Shown here: piece by piece, positions 33,778 to 45,387 of the stretch | Position numbering within the stretch: position 1 is the stretch's first letter | How the letters are laid out: every line of letters begins with the position of its first letter | Assembly: GCA_022559845.1 (NCBI GenBank) | Contig: CM040123.1 | Span: 319,715,933-319,779,932, forward strand | Origin: Amorphophallus konjac | Taxonomy: Eukaryota > Streptophyta > Magnoliopsida > Alismatales > Araceae | Length of the DNA: 64,000 bases | Reading direction: 5' to 3' | Notes under the pieces: model-generated | The model's input: only the letters and a program-made list of their open reading frames with translations | Database searches by the model: none | Told to the model about the DNA's origin: nothing | Position numbers and translations under genes: made by a program

Positions 33778-36227
33778 TGTTAGGTTCGGTGCAAGTATTC
33801 AGAGGGGGGGTGAATGAATATAGCCTATAAAAAATTTCACCCAATATAAACTTTCGCTCAATTAGAATTTCGCTCACTCAACAGATTAAACACTTAGAAC
33901 AAAATCTGATCAAGTCATCTAATGAACCTGTGATCAAACACTTGGAGCGCCCCTATGCAAACATCTAGCGGAAGCAAACCATAAGCAATCAAACCACAAT
34001 GCAAGAGGGCTTTTTAGGTCGTTCGGTCCTCCAGACCTACATCCACCCCACACTCAACCCGAGTGTGGATTCCGCTGACTCACAGCTTGAACAGCTGGGC
34101 ATCACAGCTTGCCTACAACCGCTGGGCCTCACAGCTTGCCGTCCAGTGGAATCCACTACTGCAACTGCTGGGGATTACAGCTTACCCGTCCAGTGGAAAC
34201 CTCCACTGCCCGCTGAGCAACACAGCTTGCTGTCCAGAGGAGTCCTCCTCTGCAAACCGCTGACTAACAGCTTGAAAGAAAATGTAAAATAGAAAACAAA
34301 AGACAAGATAACAGCAGTCAGAAAGCTGTAAACGTAAAGCACAATGTGGCTCTTAAAGAGCTGACTGGCCTGGATTTGATCCACGGTCTAGTGAAGACAG
34401 ATCTTCAAACAACCTCTCTCAGTCTCTTCTTCTCATGATCTCTTTCTTTCTTTTTCTTTCTCTCTGCACTTCTCTTCTTCTTTCGCTAATCTCTCACTCT
34501 CTGCTCTTCTCTTCTCTCTCTTTTCTTTCCTCTCTTGTGCTGGATCGACAGCTTCTCTTCACTCTGCCTTTTTCTTTCTCTCTGCCTCTCTTCTTCTTCT
34601 CATGTCTGGATCGAAGCCTCTCTGGTGTATATACTTTGCTGCTCTTCTTCAGTCGATGAACCTCCATCTGAAGACGAAGGCTCCATTATATACCAGCAGC
34701 AGTAGCAGCAGCAGGGCGCGTGTGGCTTCCACAGTTCCCGCCCTAAGAATTCGGACCACGTGGCAGCATCCAGCAGGCTGTCAGTACACGTGTCCTCATC
34801 TGGGCACTCTCCTTATCCTCGGATCACGTGCCCAGCACCAGTACGCTCAGCAACTGGAGTTAGATGGCGTCAACCCACTTGCTCCAAGGAGTTGACGCAG
34901 CCTTCAGAGATATTCTATCAGCAAAGCTCAAGTCTGCTGCGTTGACGCTTCCAACCCGTGGCGTTGACACATTGATGCGTTCCAGTGAGCAACCAGCCTA
35001 GCCCTATTGAGAGTTGCGTCGACGCTGCTCCACTGCTGCGTTGACGCATTGGTGATCCAGTGATCAAGGTCTTCGGCAGATAACTGTGCTACGTCGACGC
35101 TGCTAATCCATAGCGTTGACGCAGTGGTGTTCCAGAGCTGAATGTATATCAGACTCAATTGCTGCGTGGACGCTGTCTTGCAATGGCGTTGATGCACTGC
35201 AGTATTCCAGTGAGCTATGGACTCTGCCTCATTAACTACTGCGTCGACGCTGCTGTAGCATGGAGTTGACGCAGCCAGGTGAAGCTTTGAAATCCTCTTC
35301 AACTGAAGCGTCGACGCATTGAACTCCCAGCGTCGACCCCTTTCTTCATTGTTGTCATCATCTGAAGATAGTGTATAGACTTTAGAACTGGTGCACGATG
35401 TACATACTTCATGATACTCGTCCAATGTATATACTTAGCTGAACAAGACACACAATGTATAGACTTGCAGCCATGAACAAATGCAATGAAGAGACTCTTC
35501 AATCGACAGGCAGACAATGTATATACTTGCTCAGTGTATGGACTTTATTAAAAGAACATGCAATGTATATACTTGCTCAGCCTGAATCAATGTCTAGACT
35601 TCAGCTCAAGGCCAGTGTATAGACTTCAATGCCCTTCGTCAAAAGCGATGTGCAGACTTGTGAAGGTGAATGCAGTGTACAGACTTTGCCAAGCAATGTA
35701 CACACTTGTAGAGTTGACGCTACATGAAACACTGAGTTGACGCTGTATGAAACATGGACAGTGTACAGACTTTACCCACTGTATGGACTTCATGCAATGC
35801 AAACGAATGTGTAGACTTCACTATGTAAATGGCTGTACAGACTTAGTCAAAACATGATGTATAGACTTTGGACTCCAAGGGCGATGTATGGACTTTCATA
35901 TGAAAGGCTGTACAGACTTTGAAGGCAAAGGCCAATGTACAGACTTTGAAGTCTGGGGGCGTCGACTCATGATGCATGAGACACACTTGCTGCGTTGACG
36001 CTGCATGACTTGCGAAATGCATAGAACATACAGAGGCTGCAATGCACCGATCTTAATTCAAGCACAAAACACTTTATGCACTCTCATGCATTCTCCACAG
36101 AATATATCAGTTATATGCATTCAGATTGTTATGATTCAATGTCAAGCTATTAGCAAAACAAAATGGTGACTCATTCGTGTTGCTATCATTAAAACACCAC
36201 ATTCATCAAAGCACAAGGGGCACAACA
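33778..36227 (-). repeat. Copia-3 5' LTR
   Basis: 2450 bp partner of 26077-28526 with the same subregions, including the GTTGACGC array (34860-35340) and the GTATAGACTT array (35370-35955). Confidence 0.95.
34685..34692 (-). promoter_or_regulatory. TATA box of Copia-3 5' LTR
   Basis: Minus strand GGTATATAATGGAG between the TGACGC-rich U3 and the CT-rich leader. The CTGCTG-GGTATATA context is shared with Copia-1 and Copia-4. Confidence 0.6.
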
Positions 36228-36464
36228 AGCTTCAGTAGTTCCGAAGGGTGGTTGGCCAACAACGATCTTGGTGGCTCCTTGAATGGGAGCGTTGGTTTCG
36301 GTCGAGTCTGATGCCTCCACGTCCAAAAAGTTTGTGAAGGCCACCCCAAGGAAGTTGGGGAAACCCACCACGGGAGGGAAGCTCCCATAGCCAAGGGGAA
36401 CGAACAGGTACCCGTTCTGGACGTGGCTTTAGACGACCTGTGGGCCGAAAGTGAGGGACTTCAT
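36228..36464 (-). pseudogene. Gypsy-A Gag N-terminus
   Basis: ATG at 36464 (MKSLTFGPQVV), then TAA at 36429-36431, after which the same frame stays open (GFPNFLGVAFTNFLDVEA, then GQPPFGTTEA) to the Copia-3 insertion point. Removing Copia-3 with one copy of its target duplication joins this frame to 26071. I do not recognise the segment itself; it is assigned by position between PBS and Gag and by frame continuity. Another start further in is possible. Confidence 0.65.
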
Positions 36465-36564
36465 TGTTTGTTGGAATCGACCTGCATTTGCAAATCGAAC
36501 AATTACTATTACAAGAAAGGGGCCATAAAGCCCTTTGTCCCAGCAAGGAGATGAAGGGTGATCT

Positions 36565-36583
36565 GGTCCCACCAGGCGTGCCA
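36565..36583 (-). other. Gypsy-A primer-binding site
   Basis: Minus strand TGGCACGCCTGGTGGGACC, four bases from the LTR end at 36588. This form is typical of Tat-lineage plant gypsy elements. I cannot name the tRNA with certainty from sequence alone. Confidence 0.7.
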
Positions 36584-37229
36584 GACTTGTGGATGTACTA
36601 AAATTTGAAAAGAATTTATTCTTAATTAATTGTTTATTAATTAAGTTTATTTATTTATTTAGTGCAAGGGCGTGCCAGTCACAAATTGATGATTTATTCG
36701 GGCTTCATGGAAGCCCTCGGTGCGCTCGATCTGACTAATCAGACGATTGTGTGGTTCGGGTCGGGACCAAGATCCTCCGTGCCATAAAGGTCACAGCGTC
36801 ATTTACATCCCCTCGGAGAGGGGAACACCCTTGATTAATTGCCGGGAATAAGGGCCCTATGGCCGAAAGAATTATTTATTAATGCAAGGAGATAGGGACG
36901 GTCAAACTATGCTAAAAGCCCGTGTCTGGGTATGAATATTCAGATTATATCGGTCACTCACGGACCATTCCATGTCCGGACAAAGGTCCGTGTAGAAAAC
37001 AAGACGGAAGCGGGAGCAAACCCATGCAAATTTTTGCCAGGAGATGGCAATTTTGATAAGAAGATGGGATCATATCCCGGTGGCAAGGGGGGGTGACTTC
37101 GGTGAGATGTAGGCCCAAAGCAAGGTCGGGCAGTAACCATGACGGGGGAGTAACTCCCGAGGGCGAAGCCTGGCCTACGAAGGCGTCATTAATATTCTCG
37201 AACCCGGGGTCCGAGTGAGACGAAAGCCG

Positions 37230-37445
37230 TATCGTTCTACTCATTATTATTATTATTATTTATTGCTATCATCATTTATTTATTAATATTATTTTTTTCA
37301 TTGATTCTTCTTTCATTACCTATATGCTATAAACTCTTCTTTTATTTATATTGATTATTATTATTATTATTATATTTATTATTATTCCTTTTTTTAAATA
37401 TCATTATTATTATGTGAATTTTTATTATCATTATTATATCCCCTT
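37230..37445. repeat. AT-rich (TTA)n low-complexity tract
   Basis: Runs of ATT/TTA triplets with interruptions. It has no counterpart in the solo LTR, so it is an expansion within the Gypsy-A LTR. Confidence 0.85.
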
Positions 37446-37454
37446 TTTATTATG

Positions 37455-38130
37455 ATGTGGCGTTTCAGACGAAGGTTGCGTCGGGTGGACAGGTTGAGTA
37501 GTGTGCCGGGCAAGGCACTGGAGGGTGTACCGCTGGGGGGAGGGTGCAAGTGCACCAGATGAAGGGCTAGAGAGTGTGCCGCTGGAGGCGAACCAAAGGC
37601 GTGCCGGGTCAAGATGGGCTGAAGTGTGTCGGGCTAGGGTGTTAGAGGGTGCGCCGGGTGGAGGTTTGGCCCAGCAAGGTCTGTGCACATGAAGGTTGGG
37701 GTCTGTGCATGTTCGGGGCAAGGTCCGTGCATGTGAAGGTTAAGGTCTGTGCAGGTCTGGGCAACGTCAGTGCATGTTCAGAACAAAGGCTGGGCAAGGT
37801 TTATGCAGGCTTTGGCCAAGCTAGAATGCAGGTCAGTGCAACTGAAGTGTGCCGGGTCAGGGTGATGGGAGCGCACCGGTGGGGGCGGTGGGCGATGTAC
37901 CGGGTAGGCATGGATTTGAACTGTGCCCGGGCGAGGCACAGGCGGGGCGTGCCGGGCAAGGCACATGCAGGGTGTGCCGGCAGGGCAGGCCAAGAGTGTG
38001 CCGCTGGAGGAGGGCGCAAGTGCACTGGGTGAAGGGCCAACTGGGGTGTGCCAGTTTAGGGTAGGCTGGAGTGTACCAGGCAAGGATGAGCCAACGGTGC
38101 ACTGGGTGGAGGTTGGGCTGAAGTGTGCCG
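37455..38130. repeat. GTGTGCCGGG minisatellite, block 1
   Basis: Irregular units built on (A)GTGTGCCGGG(C/T)(A/G)AGG, plus GGTCTGTGCA units (37675-37820). Many chance ORFs arise here on both strands and should not be read as genes. Confidence 0.75.
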
Positions 38131-38589
38131 GGATGGTTCTAGGGTCAATGCAGCTATGACAGAGTCTATGCTAGTGGGGTAAGGTCCGAGGGGAGGTTCC
38201 CTTGTTCATAAAATTCAAATGGAGAGCCTTAACTGGCTGGCTCAGTTCCCTTCATTATGTGATTAAGTCCACAGTCATGTTCAACAGTCTGTCACTGCAG
38301 TATTCAGTCCAATTCTTTGAGTCTTGCACGGTTCCCTTGTCTTTGTTGGAGTGTTTTATTATTGCTCATTTCATTTATTTGTTGCTTCCTTTTGTCTTTT
38401 AATGTGTTGTTATTTCTAGCAAAAATTTGGCAGCATCTCCCCTTGACCCGGATGCTAAGGGAGGTGTAAGGGGAACACGCCCATAAGGAGTGGCATGACC
38501 CAACAACTCAAGGTGTGTGCCAAGGCATCAACACCTTTAAGAAAGCTTCGGAAAACTCGAGGAAAACAACGAATGAGAGACACTGGGCT

Positions 38590-38960
38590 GACACAGGTTG
38601 CGGGTGCACCGGGCAAGAAATGACTAGGGTGTACCGCGTTGGACTGGCCAGGGGTGTGCCAGGTTGGACACGACTGGGGTGTGCCAGGCAAGGCACGGCT
38701 GGAGTGTGCCGGGTGAGGCACGGTTGGGGTGTACCGGTTGAAGGCACGATTGAGTGTGCCGGTCAAAGGCCAGGGGGTGTCGGCCAAGGCACAGGCCAAA
38801 GGGTGCGCCGGGATACGTAGGTTGGGGGGTGTACCGGCCACGGCACATGCCAAGGAATGTGCCGGGCGAGAGGGCCAGGAGTGCGCCAGGCAAGGGCAGA
38901 TGAGAGTGTGCCGGTGGGAGGCCTGATTGGGGGTGTATCGGCCGGTGGTTGAGGGCATTT
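38590..38960. repeat. GTGTGCCGGG minisatellite, block 2
   Basis: More than a dozen units of G(G/A)GTGT(G/A)CCGG(G/T)..AGGCA(C/A) with short variable spacers. Confidence 0.75.
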
Positions 38961-39640
38961 GTGTGTGCCGACCAAATAGGGGAGGATCAGGGTATGGAGT
39001 GGAGGCAACATGCTCAAACTGTTCAAGGGAGGAGTCCAAAGGTGCTAAGATAGGGGGGTTTCTCTTGTCACAAGAGATCAGGTGGGGAGCTTGGGGAGTT
39101 CAACTCACGGAGAGGACCACTAAGGGGAGGGGGATGATTCTACTGCAAAAAACCATTGAAACAAGACCAACCCACTGCCATCATACCAGAGCCACCACTC
39201 ACTGAGTCAGGTAGACTCTATGACATTCTAGCGAACAAGCAACCCAAGTGGCAAGAAAACCAAAGGGGAAGAGAAATCAAGCCATGAAATGCAACGTAGA
39301 GTGGGGACTAAAGAGAACAACAAAAAGAAGATGATATCTTCATTTATAGAAAATGGAGTAGCACATGCTATGCCCAAGGGGACGAATACAGGGTAATGCA
39401 ACCAAACAGAAGGGAAGGAGAAACAAGAAAGAACAGGGAAAGAGCAAAGAAAACTGAGGAGAGGGCCAGAGTAAGGAAAGGTAAAAGCTCCCTTCTCTAC
39501 CCCATCCCCTCATGCTACATTCACCACACTTTCTCCCTCTCCTCTAACCCTCTTCTACCTTCTTCTTCTCGTTCTTCTTCTTTTTCTCTTGCTGTATCCT
39601 TCTCTGTGTTGTCCACGGTTCTCTTCCTCTTCAGCAGGCT

Positions 39641-39650
39641 CTTTTATACC
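39641..39650 (-). promoter_or_regulatory. TATA box of Gypsy-A LTR
   Basis: Minus strand GGTATAAAAG, about 1 kb from the outer LTR end. Confidence 0.5.
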
Positions 39651-39879
39651 TCCGACGTTGACGGGGGTCTCATGATGATGTTTACGTACGAGGTTGACTC
39701 CGGTCCCATCCTCGTCAGATCGAAGTTCTCGTGCCCGAATCAGGGGGCGACACCATGACAGAGCGCTAGCTATCTCCGAGGTGATCATGCTGCGCGCCGA
39801 GGGTCACACATAGTGACCGGTGTGTTTGCCGCCGGCTGGTACCGATTTGAAGGTCTGAACGTTGCATCGGGTGCGGAGG

Positions 39880-40375
39880 AGGTAACGCTACACCGGGTGG
39901 AATGTTTGGCGGGTGTGCCGCTGAAGGGGTCCAACAGGGTCTACCACTGGAGGACTCAACGGGTGTGCCGCGGAAAGGGCACCTGGTAGTGTGCTGTTGA
40001 GGGGGCACAAATAGTGTGCCGTTGAGGGGGCACGAATTGTGTGCCGCTGAGGCACACAAGATGGTGTGCCGTTGAGGGCTTCAATAAGGTGTCCCGTTGG
40101 AGGCTTTTGAGGGTGTACCGTTAGAGGCACTTCAGGGGGTGTGCCGCTGGAGCACTTTTAAGAGTGTGCCGTTTGAGGCACTTCAGGGTGTGCCGCTGGG
40201 GCACTTGAGAGTGTGCCGTTGGAGGAACTTCAGGGTGTGCCGTTGAGGGCTCCTGAGAGTGTGCCGCTAGGGGCTTGCAGGTTGTTGTGCCATTGGAAGA
40301 GGCACGAAAGGGGTGTGCTGTTGAAGGGCACTTGAGGGGTGTGCCGTTGGAGAGGCACCCAAGAGTGTGCTATTG
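39880..40375. repeat. GTGTGCCGTTGAGGGCAC minisatellite, block 3
   Basis: About twenty units of GTGTGCCG(C/T)TG(G/A)(A/G)G.. with 8-20 bp spacers rich in CACTT.AGG. This block lies in U3. Confidence 0.8.
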
Positions 40376-40657
40376 AAGGCGTTGATCTCTTCTTCAGGAA
40401 CTTAGAATTGTGAATTTCTTTGGGACATTCTTCACCGCCAGGGACCCGAAGTTGGATTCATAGCAGTGTCTAAATTTCAGGAGGGTATCCTGCCTTTTCT
40501 TTGTCATTTAATTTGCCCGTGCAAATGTGAGGATTTGCCAGATGGTAGTATTCTTCGGAGTCTTGGATGGTGTGTTTCTCCGAGTCTTCTCCCGAGGTCG
40601 TCGACGTTGACACGGGAGTGGGTAGGATGTATGGACGTTTATTTTTACATGTCCATA

Positions 40658-42276
40658 GGAGGTTGTTGGGGCTGTTGTGGAGCGAGGAAGGTATTTTGTG
40701 GAGCGAAAAATGTAGGCTGAGGATTTTGAGGAGCAGGGAATTGGGGATTGTGCGGGTTTTGTTTGAAGTGGAATGGAGTGGACTGGTTCGGGAAGGGGAA
40801 TGCAACGGCTTGCACCTGTTCATTAGTCTGGACTCTCTCGGTAATGGGCCCTTGAGGTTTTCTATTGTATTTGGGCTTTTGGTCCTCGAAAAGAGAGTGG
40901 ATAGGGGAGTCCTTGAACTGGGTTTGAATAAACCTCGCCCGACTATAAAGTTGGTGCATGCTGGCAATATCGTTCATGGCCAATATGTTGCGGAAAGTGG
41001 GTGTGGCATTGGGTATCAGCAACTTGACCTTTTCCTCCTCCGGAATATGCCCGGGCACACGGGCGGCCCTCTGCCTCCATCTGTCGGCATAAGTAGCAAA
41101 GTCCTCATCTGCCTTCATCTTCTCAGCCACAAGATCGGTAAATGAATATTCCGGGCCGACCCAGTCATGGAATCTCTGAATGAATTTCTCCTTTACAACT
41201 TTGAAGCTCTCCGCATCCTCTAGTGGAAAAACGTAAAACCATTCCAATGCAACTCCATCTAGAGATCGGCGGAATAAATACGCCATAAGGCGATCATCAT
41301 ACTGAAACTTCACTGATTCATACATAAAATCCCTCACATGAATGAAAGGATTACTGTTCCCATCATACTTGCGGTATGTGGGGAGCTCAGATTGGGGAGG
41401 GAATCGAATGCTGTGGAAACTTGGAGCGGGGACATAGGCTAAAGATTGTGGGCCAACCCGCTTTTGAAGGAAGTTGAGTTTTTGCTGCATGGCGGCCCAT
41501 TTATCTAGGAGTTCCTGCTCCCGAGATGGAGTAGGTGGAGTGAAAGGAGCGTGCTCAAGGTGAGGAGCTGAAGGATAAATTAAATGAGGGGGAGGAGGCC
41601 CATATGAATGATATTGGGCCAGAGGATGACCCAAAATGGAGTGGACATGGACCGCCCGTTGCTGAGGACGAGCGAGATCGGTCGGGCTGACAAGGGCCTG
41701 TGGCATTGATAGAAGGGGCCTATAAGACCCGGCCTGGGTAAATGAGGGGAGGACGGACTTCCCCTTATCGATATTTTGATGGGCCGAGCCAGAGGACTGG
41801 CCCACTTCTGAATTGGAGAACTGAAGGGTCCTGGGCTAGACCGGGGTAAGATCAATAGGAATGGGTGAAACCCCGAGCCCATCAACCCTAGATTGTGAGA
41901 TGGAGGTAGCGGACAGACCTTGTGCAATCGTGGGAGATGGGGCATTGGACCCCTGCAAAGTCTGATAAAGGGCCTGAAGTTGGGCCGGATCCAACTGGGC
42001 CATCATGTGCAAGATCTGACTAGTAGGATTATTGGAGGAGAGGGAGGGTTGTGCACCCTCCATGGGGACAGAAGATGGAGGAGGGGTGGACCCTTCTCCT
42101 GATTGAAGTTGGACAACCCTAGGTGGGTCCTCCAAGAGTCCCTGGTGAAGAGATTCCTCATGGGAGCAGGGAAGATCATAGGGAGACATGTTGGACTCAA
42201 ACAAGGGATTGGAATAAGATGTGAAAGAGGAATTGCCCCTAGAAGATGAATCTAACGACCGAAAACAACTCCACAT
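40658..42276 (-). pseudogene. Gypsy-B Gag, truncated by Gypsy-A
   Basis: The frame starts at ATG 42276 (MWSCFRSLDSSS) or, alternatively, ATG 42189 (MSPYDLPCSH). A Pro/Ser/Gln-rich N-terminal half includes a Leu/Gln helix (LDPAQLQALYQTL) and stops at TAG 41836-41838; the same frame continues to 40658. The retrotransposon gag domain is at about 41400-41000 (RKYDGNSNPFIHVRDFMY, ALEWFYVFPL, KEKFIQRFHDWVGPEY, YADRWRQRAARV). The C-terminus is Pro/Gln-rich (APQQPQQPP) and ends where the Gypsy-A LTR begins. It is related to but clearly distinct from Gypsy-A Gag. Confidence 0.85.
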
Positions 42277-42785
42277 GCAACGTGGTGCCTTGAGAAGAGA
42301 ACACAAACACAAACAAACCCAAATGAGCAACTAGACAAGATGACTCCAAACTTTATGCAAAATAAGAAGTGAGAGAGAAGCAACCAAAGTCAACCAACTT
42401 ATGGTGATGCATAACTTTTATTTGTTCCTTCCTTTAGAACCTTAATGATTTCAAATAATATGTTCTATCCAACAATAGGTTCTTAATGGGAAGGATATTA
42501 GGGATTTGGTTAACTCTAGGTGTAAACTCTCCCTTACTTATGTAACCTAGACACGGGGTGGCGAGGGTACAACCGACCCGGCGTCCGTGTGAGAATCCAT
42601 GGCTCACGGAGACTTATGGAGGTCCCTAACGTGGTCACCTAGTCGACCCCAAGGAATATGGAGGCGAGATGATCACACACCAAGGTAGGAATGCAACTAT
42701 GATATGAAAGATGAATGACCATATGTGCACCGGAGCGCATGCAATTTCTAGCCTAATAACTAGCAAATAATATGCAAACAATGAT
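42277..42785 (-). other. Gypsy-B leader, gag-proximal part
   Basis: Half a kilobase upstream of gag with no convincing ORF. It continues at 53241 on the other side of Copia-4. Confidence 0.6.
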
Positions 42786-42790
42786 GTATG
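42786..42790. repeat. Target-site duplication of Copia-4 (left)
   Basis: GTATG, identical to 53236-53240. Confidence 0.95.
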
Positions 42791-45373
42791 TGTTGGGGTG
42801 CGTGAGCTGATAGAAATGGATCCAGAGGGGGGGTGAATGGATCTTTTAAAAAATTTTGCTCAATTAAAATTTCGATCACTTGACAAATTAAAACACTCTA
42901 AGAAAACTAATCAAGTCATCTATTGAACCTGTAAGCAAACACTTGGAGCGCGCCTATGCATTCATCTAACGAAGACAAAGATAACACACAAATCACAATG
43001 CAAGAAGGGTTTTTAGGTGGTTCGGTCCTCCAGACCTACATCCACCCCACACTCAAACCAGAGTGTGGATTCCGCTGACTCACAGCTTGAAAACCGCTGG
43101 GCATCACAGCTTGCCTACATCAGCTAGGCCTCACAGCTTGCCATCCGCTGAGCATCACAGCTTGCTACCGCTGGACAATACAGCTTAGCCATCCGCTGGG
43201 GACTACAGCTTAACCCGTCCAAGGTATCCACCTCGCCCGCTGAGCAACACAGCTTGCTGTCCAGAGGAATCCTCCTCTGCAAAACCGCTGACTAACAGCT
43301 TGATGAAAGGTTCAAAAGAAAAACAAAAACAAGAGACAATAGCAACGGAAAGCTGTAAACAATGAAGCACGAAATGGCTCTCAAAGAGCTGACTGGCCTG
43401 GATTTGATCCACGGTCCAGTAGAGACTAAACTTCAGATAACTCACTACTTCTTCTTCTTAACTCTCGATCTCTCTTCCTCTTTCTTTTTCTTCTTCTTCT
43501 CTGCTGCTTTCACACTCTGCTCTTCTTCTCTTTTTCTTCTTGTTCTCTTCACACTGGATCGTGCTGGCTCTCAGTTCCTTCTCTGCTTCTACCCCTTCTG
43601 CTTCGATCAGAATTCTTCTGAGGAAGAGGCTTCATATATATAGAGCAGCAGATAGGGCGTGTGTCTTCCACATCTCCCGCCCAAAAGCTTGGACCACATG
43701 GCAACATCCAGGCTCATTGCTGTACACGTGTCACGATCCTGGCACCTCCTCTTTCTTGGATCATGTGCCCTTCTTAATCTCCTCGAGCATAAGTACCTGT
43801 CAGTCAGTCAAAGAGAATTATCAGTTTAAGACTATAGAACCTTGTACAGACTTTGTAGTGTGCAATGCAGTGTGTAGACTTTGCAATGTATAGACTTTGC
43901 AATGCGACAGCAATGTATAGACTTTGCAATGCGATAGCAATGTATAGACTTTGCAATGTCTAGTGTTGAAACATGAGAGCACAATACACAAACTGAGTGT
44001 GTAATGCAGAATGCATCAAGCAAAGTATGAACATTACAAATGGATGCACTGTCATGCCAAATGAATGTGCATACTCAACGTGCACCATTGTGCAGACTTA
44101 CTAAAATGATGTATAAGCATAGCAACACACAATGTGCAGACTTCGTGCAATGTATGAAACAATGTATAGACTTAGAGCGAATGAGTGCACAAATGCAGAT
44201 GGCAAGGTATATACATTACAAATGGATGCACTGTCATGCCAAATGAATATACAGACTCTGCATGCAACAATGTATAGACTTAGTGTTTGTGCAGCTAGCC
44301 AATGTATAGACTTGGCGTTTGTGCAGCTAGCCGTTGTATGGATTTTGCATTATGAAGCACACAGGCTGTATAGACTTGTGCTAATGCTGCAAGTGAACAA
44401 TGTACAGGCTTTGGACATGCGTGCATGCTATGCGATGTATAGACTTGAACGCGTGCATGCTACACGTTGTACAGACTTGCTGACAAAGAGTTCTGTAGAT
44501 TCTGCGTGCAACAAAGATGATGAGTGAGACGCTAAGTGAGACGGTCCAATGTATAGACTTTATGTCCAAATGAGACGCTAACTGAGACGGACCTTACAGG
44601 CTGTACAGACTTGAGAGTGCACGATGTATAGACTTAATTATTGTGTGAGCATGTAGCAGCCAATGTATATACTTGCAGGTGCAACGTAGGTAAAGATACC
44701 AATGTATAGACTTGCGAGTGCAACATCGGTAAAGATACCAATGTATAGACTTCCTATGCCTGTGACAATTGCGATGTATAGACTTGCTCGATGTGCAGAC
44801 TTCACCGATGTATAGACTTAGCGAGCAAGACATGAAGCGCTATGTGAGACGCAACATGAGACGAAGCAATCGTCGATGTATAGACTTAGCGAGCAAGACA
44901 TGAAGCGCACTGGCTGTACAGATATGAAATAATGCATGGACTATGCACATGCATGAAGAGCCTTGTCGATGTATAGACTTGATAATGCAATCTAGGGCGA
45001 TGTACAGACTTGACTAATGCAATCTAGGCAAAACTCTGTACAGACTATATATGCATGAAGAACACTGGCTCTGGCTGTATATACTTGATCGAATGAATCA
45101 ACCGGAGGTTGTACAGACTAGCCACTAAGGAATGTGCAGACATGCACACATGCACAATGAACTACAGCATAAACATATCAGCAGAGAAGCAATACACCGA
45201 TGCTATGCACAGACCTTAAATCATGCACAAAACAATTTATGCACATCAGCTAAAACATCATCAAGGCATAAGGCATACAGATCAAGCTCTCAATTGAAGA
45301 TTAACCAAGTGATGACACTAATGTTGCTATCATCAAAACATCACTGCATCATCAAGGCACAAGGGGCATAACA
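42791..45373 (-). repeat. Copia-4 3' LTR
   Basis: TGTTGGGGTGCG...GGCATAACA. Contains CAGCTTG-type units (43080-43310), a CT-rich stretch, a TATA box (43633-43642) and about thirty GTATAGACTT-type repeats (43850-45135). Confidence 0.95.
43850..45135. repeat. GTATAGACTT array of Copia-4 U3
   Basis: About thirty irregularly spaced copies of (C)(A/G)ATGTA(T/C)AGACTT, interspersed with TGAGACGCTAA(C/G)TGAGACGG units. The 5' LTR copy is at 51714-53000. This is the densest array in the window. Confidence 0.88.
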
Positions 45374-45387
45374 ATCTCCCCCTTTTT
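45374..45387 (-). other. Copia-4 polypurine tract
   Basis: Minus strand AAAAAGGGGGAGAT abutting the 3' LTR. Confidence 0.92.

Larger units (their letters stand above)
26077..36227 (-). mobile_element. Copia-3: non-autonomous, gag-only SIRE-like LTR element
   Basis: 10.15 kb: 3' LTR 26077-28526, PPT, 2.5 kb non-coding region, gag 31086-33524, PBS 33764-33775, 5' LTR 33778-36227. Both LTRs are exactly 2450 bp and differ at roughly 30-40 sites by eye, mostly transitions, so the insertion is young. Flanking 5-mers are AACTT (26072-26076) and AGCTT (36228-36232), a target duplication with one transition; the host gag frame rejoins in frame across the element. No protease, integrase or reverse transcriptase motif occurs in any frame. 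Confidence 0.93.
18890..40657 (-). mobile_element. Gypsy-A: Tat/Ogre-like Ty3/gypsy retrotransposon (5' part), heavily interrupted
   Basis: In minus orientation: 5' LTR 36588-40657, PBS 36565-36583, gag start 36464, gag to protease frame through 36228, then 26071-22998, then 19848-18890. It is interrupted by Copia-3, a solo LTR and Copia-1. Removing each insertion with one copy of its target duplication keeps the reading frame, which is strong evidence for the arrangement. Pol downstream of protease and the 3' LTR must lie off the left edge. The LTR end at 40657 abuts the Gypsy-B gag frame (GGAGG at 40658-40662 would be the target duplication). Lineage is inferred from the PBS, the huge LTR and Gag motifs. 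Confidence 0.85.
36588..40657 (-). repeat. Gypsy-A 5' LTR
   Basis: About 4.07 kb, from TGTGGATGTAC to ...TGTCCATA (the expected TCCACA with one transition). Subregions: a block shared with the solo LTR (36660-36900), an AT-rich microsatellite, three GTGTGCCG minisatellite blocks and a minus-strand TATA box. It ends inside the Gypsy-B gag frame. The right boundary rests on the inverted repeat and on where Gypsy-B coding sequence resumes. Confidence 0.78.

Noticed and set aside
37455..40375. Several overlapping ORFs of 70-130 codons on both strands (Gly/Arg/Cys- or Pro/His-rich)
   Set aside because: They are produced by the GTGTGCCG minisatellites of the Gypsy-A LTR. Composition follows the repeat and frames overlap on both strands.
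43850..45135. CRISPR-like regularly repeated decamers
   Set aside because: Spacing is irregular, repeats are only about 10-13 bp, and the host is a plant. They are LTR motifs.
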